This document shows, piece after piece, positions 51,911-61,800 of a stretch of DNA of 64,000 bases. Every line of letters begins with the position of its first letter. The first letter of the stretch is position 1. The position numbers and the translations under genes were made by a program. The notes under the pieces were generated by a model. The model saw only the letters and a program-made list of their open reading frames with translations, searched no databases and was not told the origin of the DNA. Source of the stretch: FEN-1139 sp038207155 (GTDB lineage: Bacteria; Myxococcota_A; Polyangia; Polyangiales; Polyangiaceae); contig JBBRAB010000002.1 of NCBI GenBank assembly GCA_038207155.1, positions 186,001-250,000 of the forward strand, written 5' to 3'.

Positions 51911-53568
51911 GATGCGCCCTCGCTGGCCGTCGAAGTCACCGGACGATAGTCGTCGGCAGCACTGTCGTAGCTGAGCGCCGCAAAGCTCGACGCAACAGCT
52001 CCGGTGCTCGCAGCGTGACTGGCCGACGGAGGAGGCGATGCCACCGCCCACTCGGCTCCGAGCGCTCCATAGGGATTGAGTGGGGCCGTGCTGCGAGCAC
52101 GACGCGACGCCAGCAGTGTCATGGCCAGTGACACGAGCCCGACGAGGTAAAGCGCCTGGCCAAGGAAGGTTGCCAGCTGAGCCGCTTTTGCGCCGGGCAG
52201 GTGCAGACTCATGCCGGCAGGAGCGCCAAGTAGCCCGAGCGCGAACTCAGGCAAAACCCACAGGTTTAGCCCGATGAAGGTGAGCAGCACCGCGGGCATC
52301 AGCTTGGCCTCCGGGAGCCTCCGTCCCGCGATCTTCGGCCAGAGGAAACTCAGTCCGAGGACCACACCGCCAACCACCACGCCGAGAGACTGAGCGATGA
52401 ATTGAGCGGTCTCGTAGCGAGTGCCACGCAAATACGCGGCCGTGTGAAGCACGCTGAGTGGAAGGCTGGTGGCGACAGTCAGAACGGCGAACCAAGCCAC
52501 CGAGAGTGCGAGCAGCAAAGGCACCGCAACGTGAACCCTGCCGGTCAGGAGAGTTCCAAGCCAACTCTGCACGACCGCAGTAACCGGGACGAGCACCAAC
52601 AACGCCAAGAGACTGAAGAAGGCACCGGTAGGCAGGGAGGTTTCTCCTCCCACCAGGTGGACACCCCAGCCGAAAACCGCGATGAGCGGCAGCGAGATCA
52701 AGGCCGCCCGCGTGGCGGGTGCACCCCACAGGGGGCGTCGAGCGAAGACGGAAATGACGTCGCTGACCAGCCCGAGAACGCCCGCGACCGCGCCCCAGAG
52801 GCCCGCGTGAATCCAGAGCCAGAAACAATGGCCGAACAGCACCGGATCACCGCCGGCTTCGGGGCGAAAGACACTCAAGCCGAAGTGCCGCTCGGCAACC
52901 AACGAAATGAGCGCTAGCGCGCCGATTGGAGAGACGACGAGCTGCACCAGCGACGCCGCATAGAGCGCCCAACCGAAAAACGATGGCGAGGCGCCCTTAC
53001 GGCCGCCTTGGTGATGCGTGGCCACCAAGCTTGCGGCCGTGAGAAAGCTGCTGACCGCGATCAGTGCGCAGCCGATTGCCGCTGAGTTGACGGCAGTCCC
53101 GGAATGGAGTCCGTAGGGTGCTGAGAACGCCCAACCCGTGTCGAGCACACTGGTTGCAGCCGATGCAGCGAGCACCACCATTCCTGCGACATAGGCGTGA
53201 AAACCCGCCAGGGAGAGTTTGGGCAACGCGAGGTTGTTCTGGCCGAGCTGGAGCGGCAGTACGAAGTTCCCGAGCGCTCCAGAGAGCAACGGGACGGCCA
53301 CCATGAGCAGAAGCAGGCCCTGGGCGGAGTACAACCGAGCACCCGCCAAGGGGCTTGAGAGGAGGCGCTCCAGTCCCTGAATTGGCGCACTTGAGAGTAG
53401 CCCCGTCAGTACGACCAGAAAGAGAGCTGGCAGCGCAGCGATGAGATGCGACAGGCCGAGACGCTTGTGGTCGATCGGAAAGAGCCAAGGCAGCAGGCCC
53501 GAGTCCGCTGCCAGGTAGTCGGTCGAAGTCGGACTCGAAGTGGGTTTTCCTTGTGAGATGGCGCTCAT
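51907..53568 (-). CDS. cytochrome c oxidase subunit I homologue lacking heme and most copper ligands
   Basis: 553 residues, matching the CoxA length and about 12-13 membrane helices. It is recognisable by FPIDHKRLGL (30-39), VPLLSGALGNFVLPLQLG (92-109), EAGGDPVLFGHCFWLWIHAG (237-256) and WPKIAGRRLPE (410-420). Aligned by eye to Paracoccus denitrificans, heme a ligands H94 and H413 are Q83 and I391, and the heme a3 ligand H411 is Q389. CuB ligands are H254 (kept), V303 (lost) and H304 (kept). The cross-linked Tyr280 is W258. Proton-channel D124, E278 and K354 are N112, G256 and V. Hemes should not bind, so it cannot reduce O2. The frame is intact, and it overlaps the gene downstream. Confidence 0.88.
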   Translation of the reverse strand: MSAISQGKPTSSPTSTDYLAADSGLLPWLFPIDHKRLGLSHLIAALPALFLVVLTGLLSSAPIQGLERLLSSPLAGARLYSAQGLLLLMVAVPLLSGALGNFVLPLQLGQNNLALPKLSLAGFHAYVAGMVVLAASAATSVLDTGWAFSAPYGLHSGTAVNSAAIGCALIAVSSFLTAASLVATHHQGGRKGASPSFFGWALYAASLVQLVVSPIGALALISLVAERHFGLSVFRPEAGGDPVLFGHCFWLWIHAGLWGAVAGVLGLVSDVISVFARRPLWGAPATRAALISLPLIAVFGWGVHLVGGETSLPTGAFFSLLALLVLVPVTAVVQSWLGTLLTGRVHVAVPLLLALSVAWFAVLTVATSLPLSVLHTAAYLRGTRYETAQFIAQSLGVVVGGVVLGLSFLWPKIAGRRLPEAKLMPAVLLTFIGLNLWVLPEFALGLLGAPAGMSLHLPGAKAAQLATFLGQALYLVGLVSLAMTLLASRRARSTAPLNPYGALGAEWAVASPPPSASHAASTGAVASSFAALSYDSAADDYRPVTSTASEGAS

Positions 53569-53578
53569 GTAAAATCCC

Positions 53579-54538
53579 TCACTTCAACGTCTTGATGTAC
53601 TCGACGAGCGCCGTGATATCAGCGTCGCTGAGCTTGCCCTGATACGACGGCATGGCCGGAGCGTAGCCCTCGACGACCTTCTTGGAAGGCTCGAGCATGG
53701 ACTCCTGGAGGTAGGCTTCGTCGACGAGCACGCTCGTGCCATCGGTGAGCTTTTCCTTGCGGCCAAACAGCCCCTTCCAGCTCGGACCGACCAACTTGGA
53801 GCCGTCGAGGGTATGGCAGGTCTTGCAGACCTGCTTTTCATACAGCTGTTTTCCCAGATCGATCGGCGAAAGCGGTGCGGCGGCTTTGCGCAGCTCCCCA
53901 AGCCAGGCATCAAAATCCTGAGTCGAATGAACAAAGAGCTTTGCAGGCTGCGTCGTGCCGCCGAGACCATGCGCTCCGTCACCCTGCACTGAGCCCTCCC
54001 CGAGCCGGTTGGCCTGGAACCAGAGTTCCGTCGGGCGACCACCAACACCCACGCCCTTGAGACGCAGCGCAGGGAGCGCCAGGGCCTGCGTGTCGGCCTT
54101 GCTGGCAAGCAGCAATCGAACTGGCGTGTCCACTGGCACGTGCAGGTTGTTCGCCTGCAGGCTGCCTGGATAGGTGAACTGCCACTTGGCCCCGTCCGCA
54201 CTCGCAGTCACCTCGATGGCGTCGCGAGGAGGCGTGCGGCTGTCCAAGTAGGCGCAGAATCCCAACCCGAAGAACCCAAAGACCGGAACGAGCGTCGCTA
54301 GCGCGCCGCCGATCTGCAGCGTGGACGAGCAAGCACCGTCTGGGGCTGTCGCCGCGGGTTGCTCCGAACGGGACGGCACGCGATTGCGAACAATGGCGCC
54401 GAGGGCGACGGCGGCAAACCCTAGCAGCCCGATCGCCCCAAAGCCGACCAGCATCCCGAGCGAGAGATCGAAGTCCGCTGCCGGGAGAGAGATCGGAAGC
54501 TCAGTAAGACTGGCAACGAGTACCGTGACTGCAGTCAT
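53579..54538 (-). CDS. cytochrome c oxidase subunit II homologue without CuA, with cytochrome c domain
   Basis: 319 residues. Two N-terminal helices (about 28-50 and 74-97) precede a cupredoxin-like domain (about 108-215) with KWQFTYPGSLQANNLHVPVD and VPVDTPVRLLLASK as in CoxB. The six CuA ligands, H181, C216, E218, C220, H224 and M227 of Paracoccus, align without gaps to Q151, G186, G188, H190, G194 and Q197. Thus CuA is absent. A class I cytochrome c domain (225-319) is intact: CKTCH (238-242) and the axial Met in YAPAMPSYQG (M296). So it may accept one electron through heme c but cannot pass it to CuA. Located between a small helix protein and subunit I, with ATGA overlap upstream. Confidence 0.88.
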   Translation of the reverse strand: MTAVTVLVASLTELPISLPAADFDLSLGMLVGFGAIGLLGFAAVALGAIVRNRVPSRSEQPAATAPDGACSSTLQIGGALATLVPVFGFFGLGFCAYLDSRTPPRDAIEVTASADGAKWQFTYPGSLQANNLHVPVDTPVRLLLASKADTQALALPALRLKGVGVGGRPTELWFQANRLGEGSVQGDGAHGLGGTTQPAKLFVHSTQDFDAWLGELRKAAAPLSPIDLGKQLYEKQVCKTCHTLDGSKLVGPSWKGLFGRKEKLTDGTSVLVDEAYLQESMLEPSKKVVEGYAPAMPSYQGKLSDADITALVEYIKTLK

Positions 54539-54942
54539 GGCTTTGGCTCCGTCGGTGCGACCGCGGCTGGGGCGCTCGACCCCGCTGGCGCGGAACTAGC
54601 ACCGGGTGCACTCGACGCCGCCGGTGCGGAATTAGCACCGGGGGCACCCAAGGCCCCGTTATCGGCGACCACCAGGCGCATCGCGGTCTCGATTGGGACG
54701 CGAACGAGCCCCCGAGACTTGTCCGACCAGGTCGGCAAGGACGTCAAATCCGCCAGCTGGGCGGCGCCCAAATCCCGTACGGGGCGGGTATTGGCGAACG
54801 ACTCACGTTGAACCTGCAAGCCCGATTGCGCGAGCTTGGCCCAGCCAACTACTCCCAAGCAGACCGCAAATACGCCGAGCAGGACGGCAGCTGCAACAGC
54901 TCCCAGTACCCCGGCGTTTGCCTTGTCATCTTGATCGGACAT
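54535..54942 (-). CDS. small single-helix ACIII-associated membrane protein
   Basis: 135 residues. One membrane helix (about 11-34, LGAVAAAVLLGVFAVCLGVV) is followed by a periplasmic segment with LPTWSDKSRGLVRVPIETAM, then a tail of Ala/Ser/Pro/Gly repeats (SAPGASSAPAGSSAPAA). Small one-helix proteins with a W-x-D-K-x2-G-x-VR-[VI]-PI motif commonly sit between ActF and the oxidase in ACIII clusters, so it may be the ActG/ActH equivalent or an assembly link. The ATGA overlap with the subunit II gene supports co-translation. No cofactor motif is present. The low-complexity tail is unusual. Confidence 0.65.
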   Translation of the reverse strand: MSDQDDKANAGVLGAVAAAVLLGVFAVCLGVVGWAKLAQSGLQVQRESFANTRPVRDLGAAQLADLTSLPTWSDKSRGLVRVPIETAMRLVVADNGALGAPGANSAPAASSAPGASSAPAGSSAPAAVAPTEPKP

Positions 54943-54962
54943 CGTTGTTGCCCCTTGTTCCG

Positions 54963-56198
54963 CTAGACGTTCTCGAAAGCCATCGATGCCGATAGCCGAG
55001 CATCGCCGACGGGGACCAGGTTTTTGCCCTTAGCTCGTCGCAGGGTAGCCGCGGCCAGGAGCGAGGCGAGGCCGACCCAGCACGTGAGCTCCAAAAGGCC
55101 GAAGCTCGCGTGCTCGTGCTGGTAGTTCGGCATGATGAGCCAGTGCAAATCGACGTAGTGCACGACCAGCATCCAGACGGACCAGAACGCCAGTCCGACG
55201 CGATGGCGCTTCACGTGGCGTGACAGCAAACCAAAGAACGGCAAAACGAAGTGTCCGACGATCAGGAAATAGCTGACATGTAGCCAGTTCCCATGGATCC
55301 GCTCCATGAAAAAGCCCGTTTCCTCAGGAATGTTGGCGTACCAGATCAGCATGAACTGGGAAAACGCGATGTAGGCCCAGAACACCGTGAACGCGAACAG
55401 CATCTTGCCAAGATCGTGAAAATGCTCGCGAGTAACCGCTGTCAAGCGCCCTTTGGATTGGAACCACAGGGTGAACAGCACCATCACTGCGTGAACGGCG
55501 ATAACGCAACCGGCAAAGTAGTAGACTCCGTAGATCGTACTGAACCACAAAGGGTCAAGCGACATCAGCAGATCGATAGCGGCGAACGTGATGGTGAACG
55601 CCATCGCAATCATGCCCGGCGCGCTGGCACCGCGCACGCGCTCAAGGAGTCCGAGCGTCGCCGTGTTCTTGTCTTGGCTAACGGAGCGAGCCAGCAGGTG
55701 GCGGGACCACCAGCTCCAGAACCCGAAATAGAGCGCCATGCGAACCGTGAAGAAGCCGACATTCAGGTACCCCGCCTTCTTGTGAAGGACGTGGTTGCTG
55801 TGCATTAGCTCGTGATCCACCCACGGGAACAACTCGTGATTGCCGAGCAACGTGGGGATCACCAGCGGCAAGGCTAGCAGCGCCAAGATGGGCGCGTTGG
55901 CCGCCAGCAGCTCGCCAAGCCGACGAACAACGATACTCCACCGGGCGTTGACCAAGTGCTGCAGGGTCACCCACCACAGGGCACCGAGTCCAATCGACAG
56001 CACCCAGGCGAAGGCCACCAGGTAGGCGAACATGAAGTGGCGACCGTGGTCATGTGCCGAGAGTCCGAGGACGCCAGCCGTCACCAGAGCCACCACACCG
56101 AGCGCCGCGAGGCCGTTGACAGCGCGATCGGCAATCGAGCCGAGTTGAAGACTCGGGTCGGAGTCGGAGAGAGCTGGCTTGTTTGGATGTTCTGCCAT
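54963..56198 (-). CDS. actF: alternative complex III subunit ActF, NrfD-like membrane protein
   Basis: 411 residues and about ten membrane helices. ActF is the second quinone-module protein of ACIII. It resembles the NrfD family: WWVTLQHLVNARWSIVVRRL, NVGFFTVRMALYFGFWSWWS, MSLDPLWFSTIYGVYYFAGC and WAYIAFSQFMLIWYANIPEE are typical blocks. It contains no heme. It may take part in proton transfer with ActC. It lies 10 bp after ActDE and 20 bp before the small helix protein. Confidence 0.93.
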   Translation of the reverse strand: MAEHPNKPALSDSDPSLQLGSIADRAVNGLAALGVVALVTAGVLGLSAHDHGRHFMFAYLVAFAWVLSIGLGALWWVTLQHLVNARWSIVVRRLGELLAANAPILALLALPLVIPTLLGNHELFPWVDHELMHSNHVLHKKAGYLNVGFFTVRMALYFGFWSWWSRHLLARSVSQDKNTATLGLLERVRGASAPGMIAMAFTITFAAIDLLMSLDPLWFSTIYGVYYFAGCVIAVHAVMVLFTLWFQSKGRLTAVTREHFHDLGKMLFAFTVFWAYIAFSQFMLIWYANIPEETGFFMERIHGNWLHVSYFLIVGHFVLPFFGLLSRHVKRHRVGLAFWSVWMLVVHYVDLHWLIMPNYQHEHASFGLLELTCWVGLASLLAAATLRRAKGKNLVPVGDARLSASMAFENV

Positions 56199-56207
56199 GC
56201 TGAGCTC

Positions 56208-57455
56208 TTACTTGAGCGAATCCCGCTGACTGGCGGGCAGATCGGAAGATGAGGTGGCGCGACTGCGCTGAAGGGCGCGAACGTAGAGCACGATGTTCCA
56301 GCGATCGGCCGCGGGGATCTGAGGACCGTACGCGGGCATGGTGCGCACGCCGTTGGTGATCGTCTCAAACAGCTGACCCACCGGCATGGTGCGTATGTAG
56401 TCCTGCTGCAGATCACTCGGAGGAGTCCAAGTCCCCTCGGCGAGCAGTTCTGCGCGCTTGGAAACCATGCCATCGCCCCGTCCCACAAGTCCGTGGCAAG
56501 GAGCGCAGTAGACACCAAAGCGTTCCCGACCGCGCGTGACCGCCGCTTCGCTGGTGGGGCTCTCTTCCGGGAAGCTCGTGACCAGCACGCCATCGACGCG
56601 ACCAGTCCAGAACGCTGTATTCTCGTGGAGCTCACCCGCAGCCACGGTCCCGTCCACCTGAGCGCGGGTGGCGCGCTGGTCATCGAACAGCGGATTGGCG
56701 CGATCCGCCTTCATCTTGGGCTGGAAATCCATGTCGGGAACGACGTGGAAACGTGGTTCCCGCGACGTCGAGGCACGGGCCTTGGCAGCCAGACCGAATG
56801 GGACGGCGGCGGCGACTACCAGCAGCATCAGACCCAGCACGAGTGGCCGAGGGAGGCGGTCGGAGGTAACCCGATCCTCGTCGACGGTCTCGACCACCAC
56901 CGGGCTCGTCCCCGCCAGCAGCTCGCGCGCCATCTCCAGCTTGAAGCTGGGGTCGTCGGCCTGAATGACGAGAAAGAACTTGTCGTCAGTGACCCGCAAA
57001 AAGCGCTGCTTGAGATCCAGCGGGTGTGAGGGGTGCGGCAGCCCGTTGAGGACCAACATGCCCACGAGCGCTGTGAGCGCGCTGAAGAGCACCATCAACT
57101 CGAAGGTGATCGGAATGTTGGCGGGAATGCTCCAGAACGGCTTGCCACTGACGATCCAGCGGTAGTCGAAGGCATTGGTGGCCCACTGCAGGGCGACCCC
57201 GGCGGCGACCCCCGTCAGACCCGCTCCGAGCACGATCCAGGGCAAGATGGTGGGACGAATCCCCATTGCCCCATCGATCCCATGCACCGGGAAAGGCGTG
57301 TAGGTATCCCAGCGGGTGTACCCCGCATCGCGGACAACCCGCGACGCAGCGAGCAGCTGCTGAGGAGTGGAATACTCGGCCAAAACCCCAAAGAGCGGCA
57401 CGTCGCCTGAGGGTAGGCTCGGTTCTTGGTTGGATACGCCTGAACTGTCCGACAT
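56208..57455 (-). CDS. fused ActD-ActE: membrane subunit joined to monoheme cytochrome c
   Basis: 415 residues. The first 200 match ActD (DUF3341): PLFGVLAEYSTPQQLLAASR, WDTYTPFPVHGIDGAMGI and two helices near 70-90 and 115-135. From about 201 the chain becomes ActE-like: one helix (204-222), then a cytochrome c domain with VYCAPCHG (C317, C320, H321) and an axial Met in GVRTMPAYGPQI. The two are separate genes in well-studied ACIII operons. The frame has no stop or start between them, so it is a true fusion. It would tie the cytochrome c exit site directly to the membrane domain. Confidence 0.9.
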   Translation of the reverse strand: MSDSSGVSNQEPSLPSGDVPLFGVLAEYSTPQQLLAASRVVRDAGYTRWDTYTPFPVHGIDGAMGIRPTILPWIVLGAGLTGVAAGVALQWATNAFDYRWIVSGKPFWSIPANIPITFELMVLFSALTALVGMLVLNGLPHPSHPLDLKQRFLRVTDDKFFLVIQADDPSFKLEMARELLAGTSPVVVETVDEDRVTSDRLPRPLVLGLMLLVVAAAVPFGLAAKARASTSREPRFHVVPDMDFQPKMKADRANPLFDDQRATRAQVDGTVAAGELHENTAFWTGRVDGVLVTSFPEESPTSEAAVTRGRERFGVYCAPCHGLVGRGDGMVSKRAELLAEGTWTPPSDLQQDYIRTMPVGQLFETITNGVRTMPAYGPQIPAADRWNIVLYVRALQRSRATSSSDLPASQRDSLK

Positions 57456-57477
57456 TCGGTCCTCGCTCGTCCTCAGC

Positions 57478-58839
57478 TCAGTGTTCGTGGGAATTCGGCA
57501 GGCTCAACTTGACCTCCGCCATGGCAACCATTGGGAGGTAGCGACAGAACAACAGGAACAGGGTGAAGAACAGCCCGAAGCTGCCCGCCAAGGTCATGTA
57601 GTCCACGATCGTTGGGCGAAAGTTACCCCAGCTCGAAGGCAGAAAATCCCGTGTCAAGGAGGTGACGATAATAACGAAGCGCTCAAACCACATGCCAATG
57701 TTAACCAACACGCCGACGGCGAAGGTCACCCAGAGGTTTCGACGCATGCGCTTCATCCAGAAAACCTGCGGCGTCACAACGTTGCAGAAAATCATCGTCC
57801 AGTAGGCCCAGGCGTAGTTGCCGAAGGCTCGGTTGACGAAGGTGAACTGCTCGTATTCGTTGCCGCTGTACCAGGCAACGAAGAACTCCATGCCGTAGGC
57901 ATAGCCGACCATCATGCCGGTCGCTAAAATGACCTTGTTCATCAGCTCGATGTGATCGAGCGAGATGATCCGCTTGAGGCCGAAAAACTGCCGCGAAGGC
58001 ACCGCGAGCGTCGTCACCATCGCAAACCCGCCGAAGATGGCGCCTGCCACGAAGTACGGCGGAAAGATGGTGGTGTGCCAGCCGGGCAGCTGCGAGGTCG
58101 CAAAGTCAAAGGAGACGACGCTGTGCACACTGAGCACCAGCGGAGTCGCGAGCGCGGCGAGCAGGAGATACGCCTTCTCGTAGCGGTGCCACTGACGCGA
58201 CGACCCGCGCCAACCCATGGCAAATAATCCGTAGGCGAACTTCCGGATCGGCGTCCGCGAACGATCACGGAAAGTCGCAAGATCCGGCATCATGCCCATG
58301 TACCAGAACAGCAGACTGACGGTAGCGTAGGTTCCAACCGCGAAGATATCCCACTCGAGTGGGCTGCGGAACTGGGGCCACATCTGCATCTGGTTGGGGA
58401 TCGGCAGCATCCAGTACGGCAGCCAGGGGCGACCGATGTGAATGCCGGGGAACACCCCCGCACACATGACAGCAAAGATCGTCATGGCCTCGGCGAAGCG
58501 ATTGATGCTGGTGCGCCAGCCCTGACGAAGCAGGTACAGAATCGCGCTGATCAACGTCCCGGCGTGACCGATACCAACCCAGAAAACGAAGTTGACAATG
58601 CCAAACGCCCAGGCGACGGGGATATTGTTGCCCCAGACCCCAATGCCGTTCCAAACCAGGTACCCGATGTTCGCAAAGAACATCGCTAGGAGCGAGGTGG
58701 AGATCGCGAAGGCGATGTACCAGCCAACGGGCGGACGCTCCGCCTCGGCGATACGCGCCACGTTGTCCGTGATACGCGCGTAGGGGTTGTCGCCCTTTGG
58801 CGCTCCCTGATAGGGGTTCACTGCGGTGAGCAGGGTCAT
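57478..58839 (-). CDS. actC: alternative complex III subunit ActC, NrfD-like quinol-binding membrane protein
   Basis: 453 residues, ten helices. ActC binds menaquinol and contacts the Fe-S subunit ActB. NrfD-type blocks are WYIAFAISTSLLAMFFANIG, VFWVGIGHAGTLISAILYLL (with the conserved His) and RPWLPYWMLPIPNQMQMWPQ. The start ATG is 3 bp after the ActB stop. It looks complete and close to canonical family length. Electron input from the quinol pool should therefore work. Confidence 0.95.
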   Translation of the reverse strand: MTLLTAVNPYQGAPKGDNPYARITDNVARIAEAERPPVGWYIAFAISTSLLAMFFANIGYLVWNGIGVWGNNIPVAWAFGIVNFVFWVGIGHAGTLISAILYLLRQGWRTSINRFAEAMTIFAVMCAGVFPGIHIGRPWLPYWMLPIPNQMQMWPQFRSPLEWDIFAVGTYATVSLLFWYMGMMPDLATFRDRSRTPIRKFAYGLFAMGWRGSSRQWHRYEKAYLLLAALATPLVLSVHSVVSFDFATSQLPGWHTTIFPPYFVAGAIFGGFAMVTTLAVPSRQFFGLKRIISLDHIELMNKVILATGMMVGYAYGMEFFVAWYSGNEYEQFTFVNRAFGNYAWAYWTMIFCNVVTPQVFWMKRMRRNLWVTFAVGVLVNIGMWFERFVIIVTSLTRDFLPSSWGNFRPTIVDYMTLAGSFGLFFTLFLLFCRYLPMVAMAEVKLSLPNSHEH

Positions 58840-58842
58840 GGC

Positions 58843-61800
58843 TCAGGCCAGCTCCGGCTTGGGGTTGCGGATCCGGGCAAGGTACTTCACCCGCGGACGG
58901 TCATTAAGCTCCTCGAGGAGCACGTAGGACCGAGGGCGCTTCTGATTGCGCGCGACCAGGGCCTTGGGATCGTTGAGGTCGCCGAACACGATCGCGCCGG
59001 CGGGGCAGGTTTGCTGACACGCCGTGACGATCTCTCCGTCGACCAGCGCGCGCCGCGCGTTCTTGGCCTTGATCTTCACCTTCTGGATGCGCTGCACGCA
59101 GAACGTGCACTTTTCCATGACACCGCGCGAACGCACGGTGACTTCAGGGTTAAAGACCATCTTCTTTACCTGGTTCTCGGGCTGCTTGAGATCGAGGTGG
59201 TAGTTGAAGAAGTTAAAGCGGCGCACCTTGTAGGGGCAGTTATTCGAGCAGTACCGAGTGCCGATGCACCGGTTGTAGGTCATTTCGTTGAGACCCTCGC
59301 TCGAGTGCATGGTCGCGCCAACGGGACAAACCTGCTCGCACGGAGCGTTCTCACAGTGCTGGCAGCTTACGGGCTGGAAGGCGACTTCGGGCGCTTCCGG
59401 GCTACCCTTGTAGTAGCGATCGACCCGGATCCAGTGCATTTCGCGACCACGGACGACATTGTCCTTGCCGACTACCGGGATGTTGTTTTCCGCCTGACAG
59501 GCCACCATGCAGGCGTTGCAGCCGATGCACTTTCCGAGATCGATTGACAGTCCCCACTTGTGTCCGTCGTACGACACGGGCGACTGCCACATTTGGAGCA
59601 GTGGCGGGTGATGCACGGCCTTCTCAGCAAAGTCAGGCTGAGTCTTGAACTGCCCCAGCGTGGCTTCGCGCACAATCATGCCAAGGCGGGAATCGCGCCC
59701 CTCTCGTCCACGTTGATCGATGGCATGGAGGTCCTGCGTACTCGCGATCACTGCCTTTTCGCCGGTTGGGCGGACGCGGAGTCCGTTTTGCACCGTCAAC
59801 GACTTGCTCGTTCGCAATGGGTAGGCATTCACACCCACCGGAGGCACATCCGACTTAGCGAGACCACCGACATGCCCCGCGCGCTCTCGACCCCAGCCGA
59901 GTGCCAGCTTCAGAGAGCCCTCGGCCTGACCCGGTGAGTAGATGGCCGGAACGGTCACCGTTCTGCCGTTGACCTCGAGCTCGATCCTCTCACCCTCGCC
60001 GATGTGCAGCGCTGCAGCCGTCTTTGGCGCGATGCACGCGACGTTGGCCCAGGTGACCTTCGTCATGGGGTCCGGCAGTTCCATCAGCCAGGATAGATTG
60101 GCGTAACGCCCATCGAGCAGATTGGAGTCCGTAACCAACACAAGCTCAAGCTCGTCGGGTGCGAGGCCCTCATCCCGAAGATTCAGCTTCGGCAGTGACG
60201 CGAGCGTGGGCGTGAGTAGAGCGAAAGCCGTACCTGCCAACACGCCGTCGTGGACGGCGCGACGCATGGCGCGCTCGTCGGACAGACCGCTCACATACTT
60301 ACGCAGCAGCTCGCGACCGGTCGCCGGCTTTTCCCCGAGCAGGAGAGCGAGCAGCTCGGAATCCGAGCGACCCTGGTACAGCGGCAGAATCAACGGCTGC
60401 TGGAGCGCAATCGTGCCGTCCCAACCGCGCACGTCGCCCCAGCTCTCGAGGTAGTGAGCCCGTGGCAAGAGCCAGCTGCACTGCGCCGCCGTTTCATCAT
60501 CGTAGAGCCCGAGGCGAACGCGATGCTCGACCTTGGACATCGCAGCGCTAAGGCCGAGATCCGACGGTGCATCGAGCAAAGGATTGCCACCGAGCACGAA
60601 CAGCGCGCCAACGGCGCCCGCATTCATCGCGGTGGTGAGCTCTGCCAGCTCGACCGCCGAGCCACGGTAGTCCGCACCGACCGCGGGCTCTGCCACGTAC
60701 GAGAGGGTCTTTCCCGGAGCGTCGAGCAGAGCGTTGAGGCGGTGCGCGAGGGCGTGGACCTCAGGCGGCTGACGACGACCGACGAGAACGACGGATTTTC
60801 CGCGTGCGGCAAGCAGATCGTCGGCTAGCTGAGCGAGGAACTTGGCAACCCGCTCGTCTTTTAGCCAATCGCGGCGGGGAGTGGGCTGGGCAGGTCCATG
60901 AGAGGCAGCAGCCGCGCCAAGGCGTTCGCTCAGCAGCGCGTCCAGCGCCGCTGCGAAGGCCGAAATGCGCGAGGAAGCGAGCGGCAGACGGTGATCCGCC
61001 AATCCCCCCGCCAGCGAAAATGCGCTCTCAACCGCGTAAAAACGGCTCATCTCGCCGGTGTCATCGGGCGCACGCCCATCGGCGGCCTGACGGATATTGG
61101 CGAGGAACGCGGGCCACTCGGGCGAGAAGGGATCCGCATCGAGGGTCAGCACCACCGCAGCACGGTCGAGCCGGTGCAGCGTGCGCAGCGACTGCCCGAA
61201 CGCGAGCTTGGCGCCGAGCAGCTCGTGATCGCGATAGTCCGCTGACCAGTTCACCCAGCGCATGCGAGGATAGCGCTGGCGTAGCGCGGTCTCGAGCGAG
61301 CCTCGTACCGACGACGAACTGGGCTCAGCCAGTACAGCGAGTCCGGCACCGCCGTCAGCGGCAAACTCGGAATGCTCGGCCAGCCAGCGCTCAAACTCGG
61401 TCCAGTCCGAGCGTTGGTCTCCAGACGCTCGGCGCACGAGGTGCGTGGCGCGATCGGGATCGTACATCTCTAGCAAGCTGGCCTGATGAAAGATGCCCGC
61501 GGCGCCACGGCTGTCGGGGTGCTTGGGGTTTCCTTCGATCTTGATCGGACGGCCGTCAACGGATGTCACGAGCAGGCCCGTGCCCGCGCCGTTCAAATCC
61601 ATAGCGCTGGCAAATGCGCGCGATTCGCCCGGGACCATGCCTTCGGGACGCCGCGTCAAGGGCAGGATTTCTTCCTTCTCCCAGCGGCATCCGACGGTGA
61701 GACCCCCGAGCGCAAACGAGGCGCCCATTAGCTGCATGAAGCGGCGCCGGTCCGGAGAGCCGGGGAGCGCGTCTTCGTCCACAGGAGCGCTGAACTCGCG

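Noticed and set aside
51907..54538. Decayed caa3 oxidase genes (pseudogenes)
   Set aside because: No frameshift, stop or truncation; start-stop overlaps are kept and the cytochrome c domain is intact, so a maintained function is more likely.
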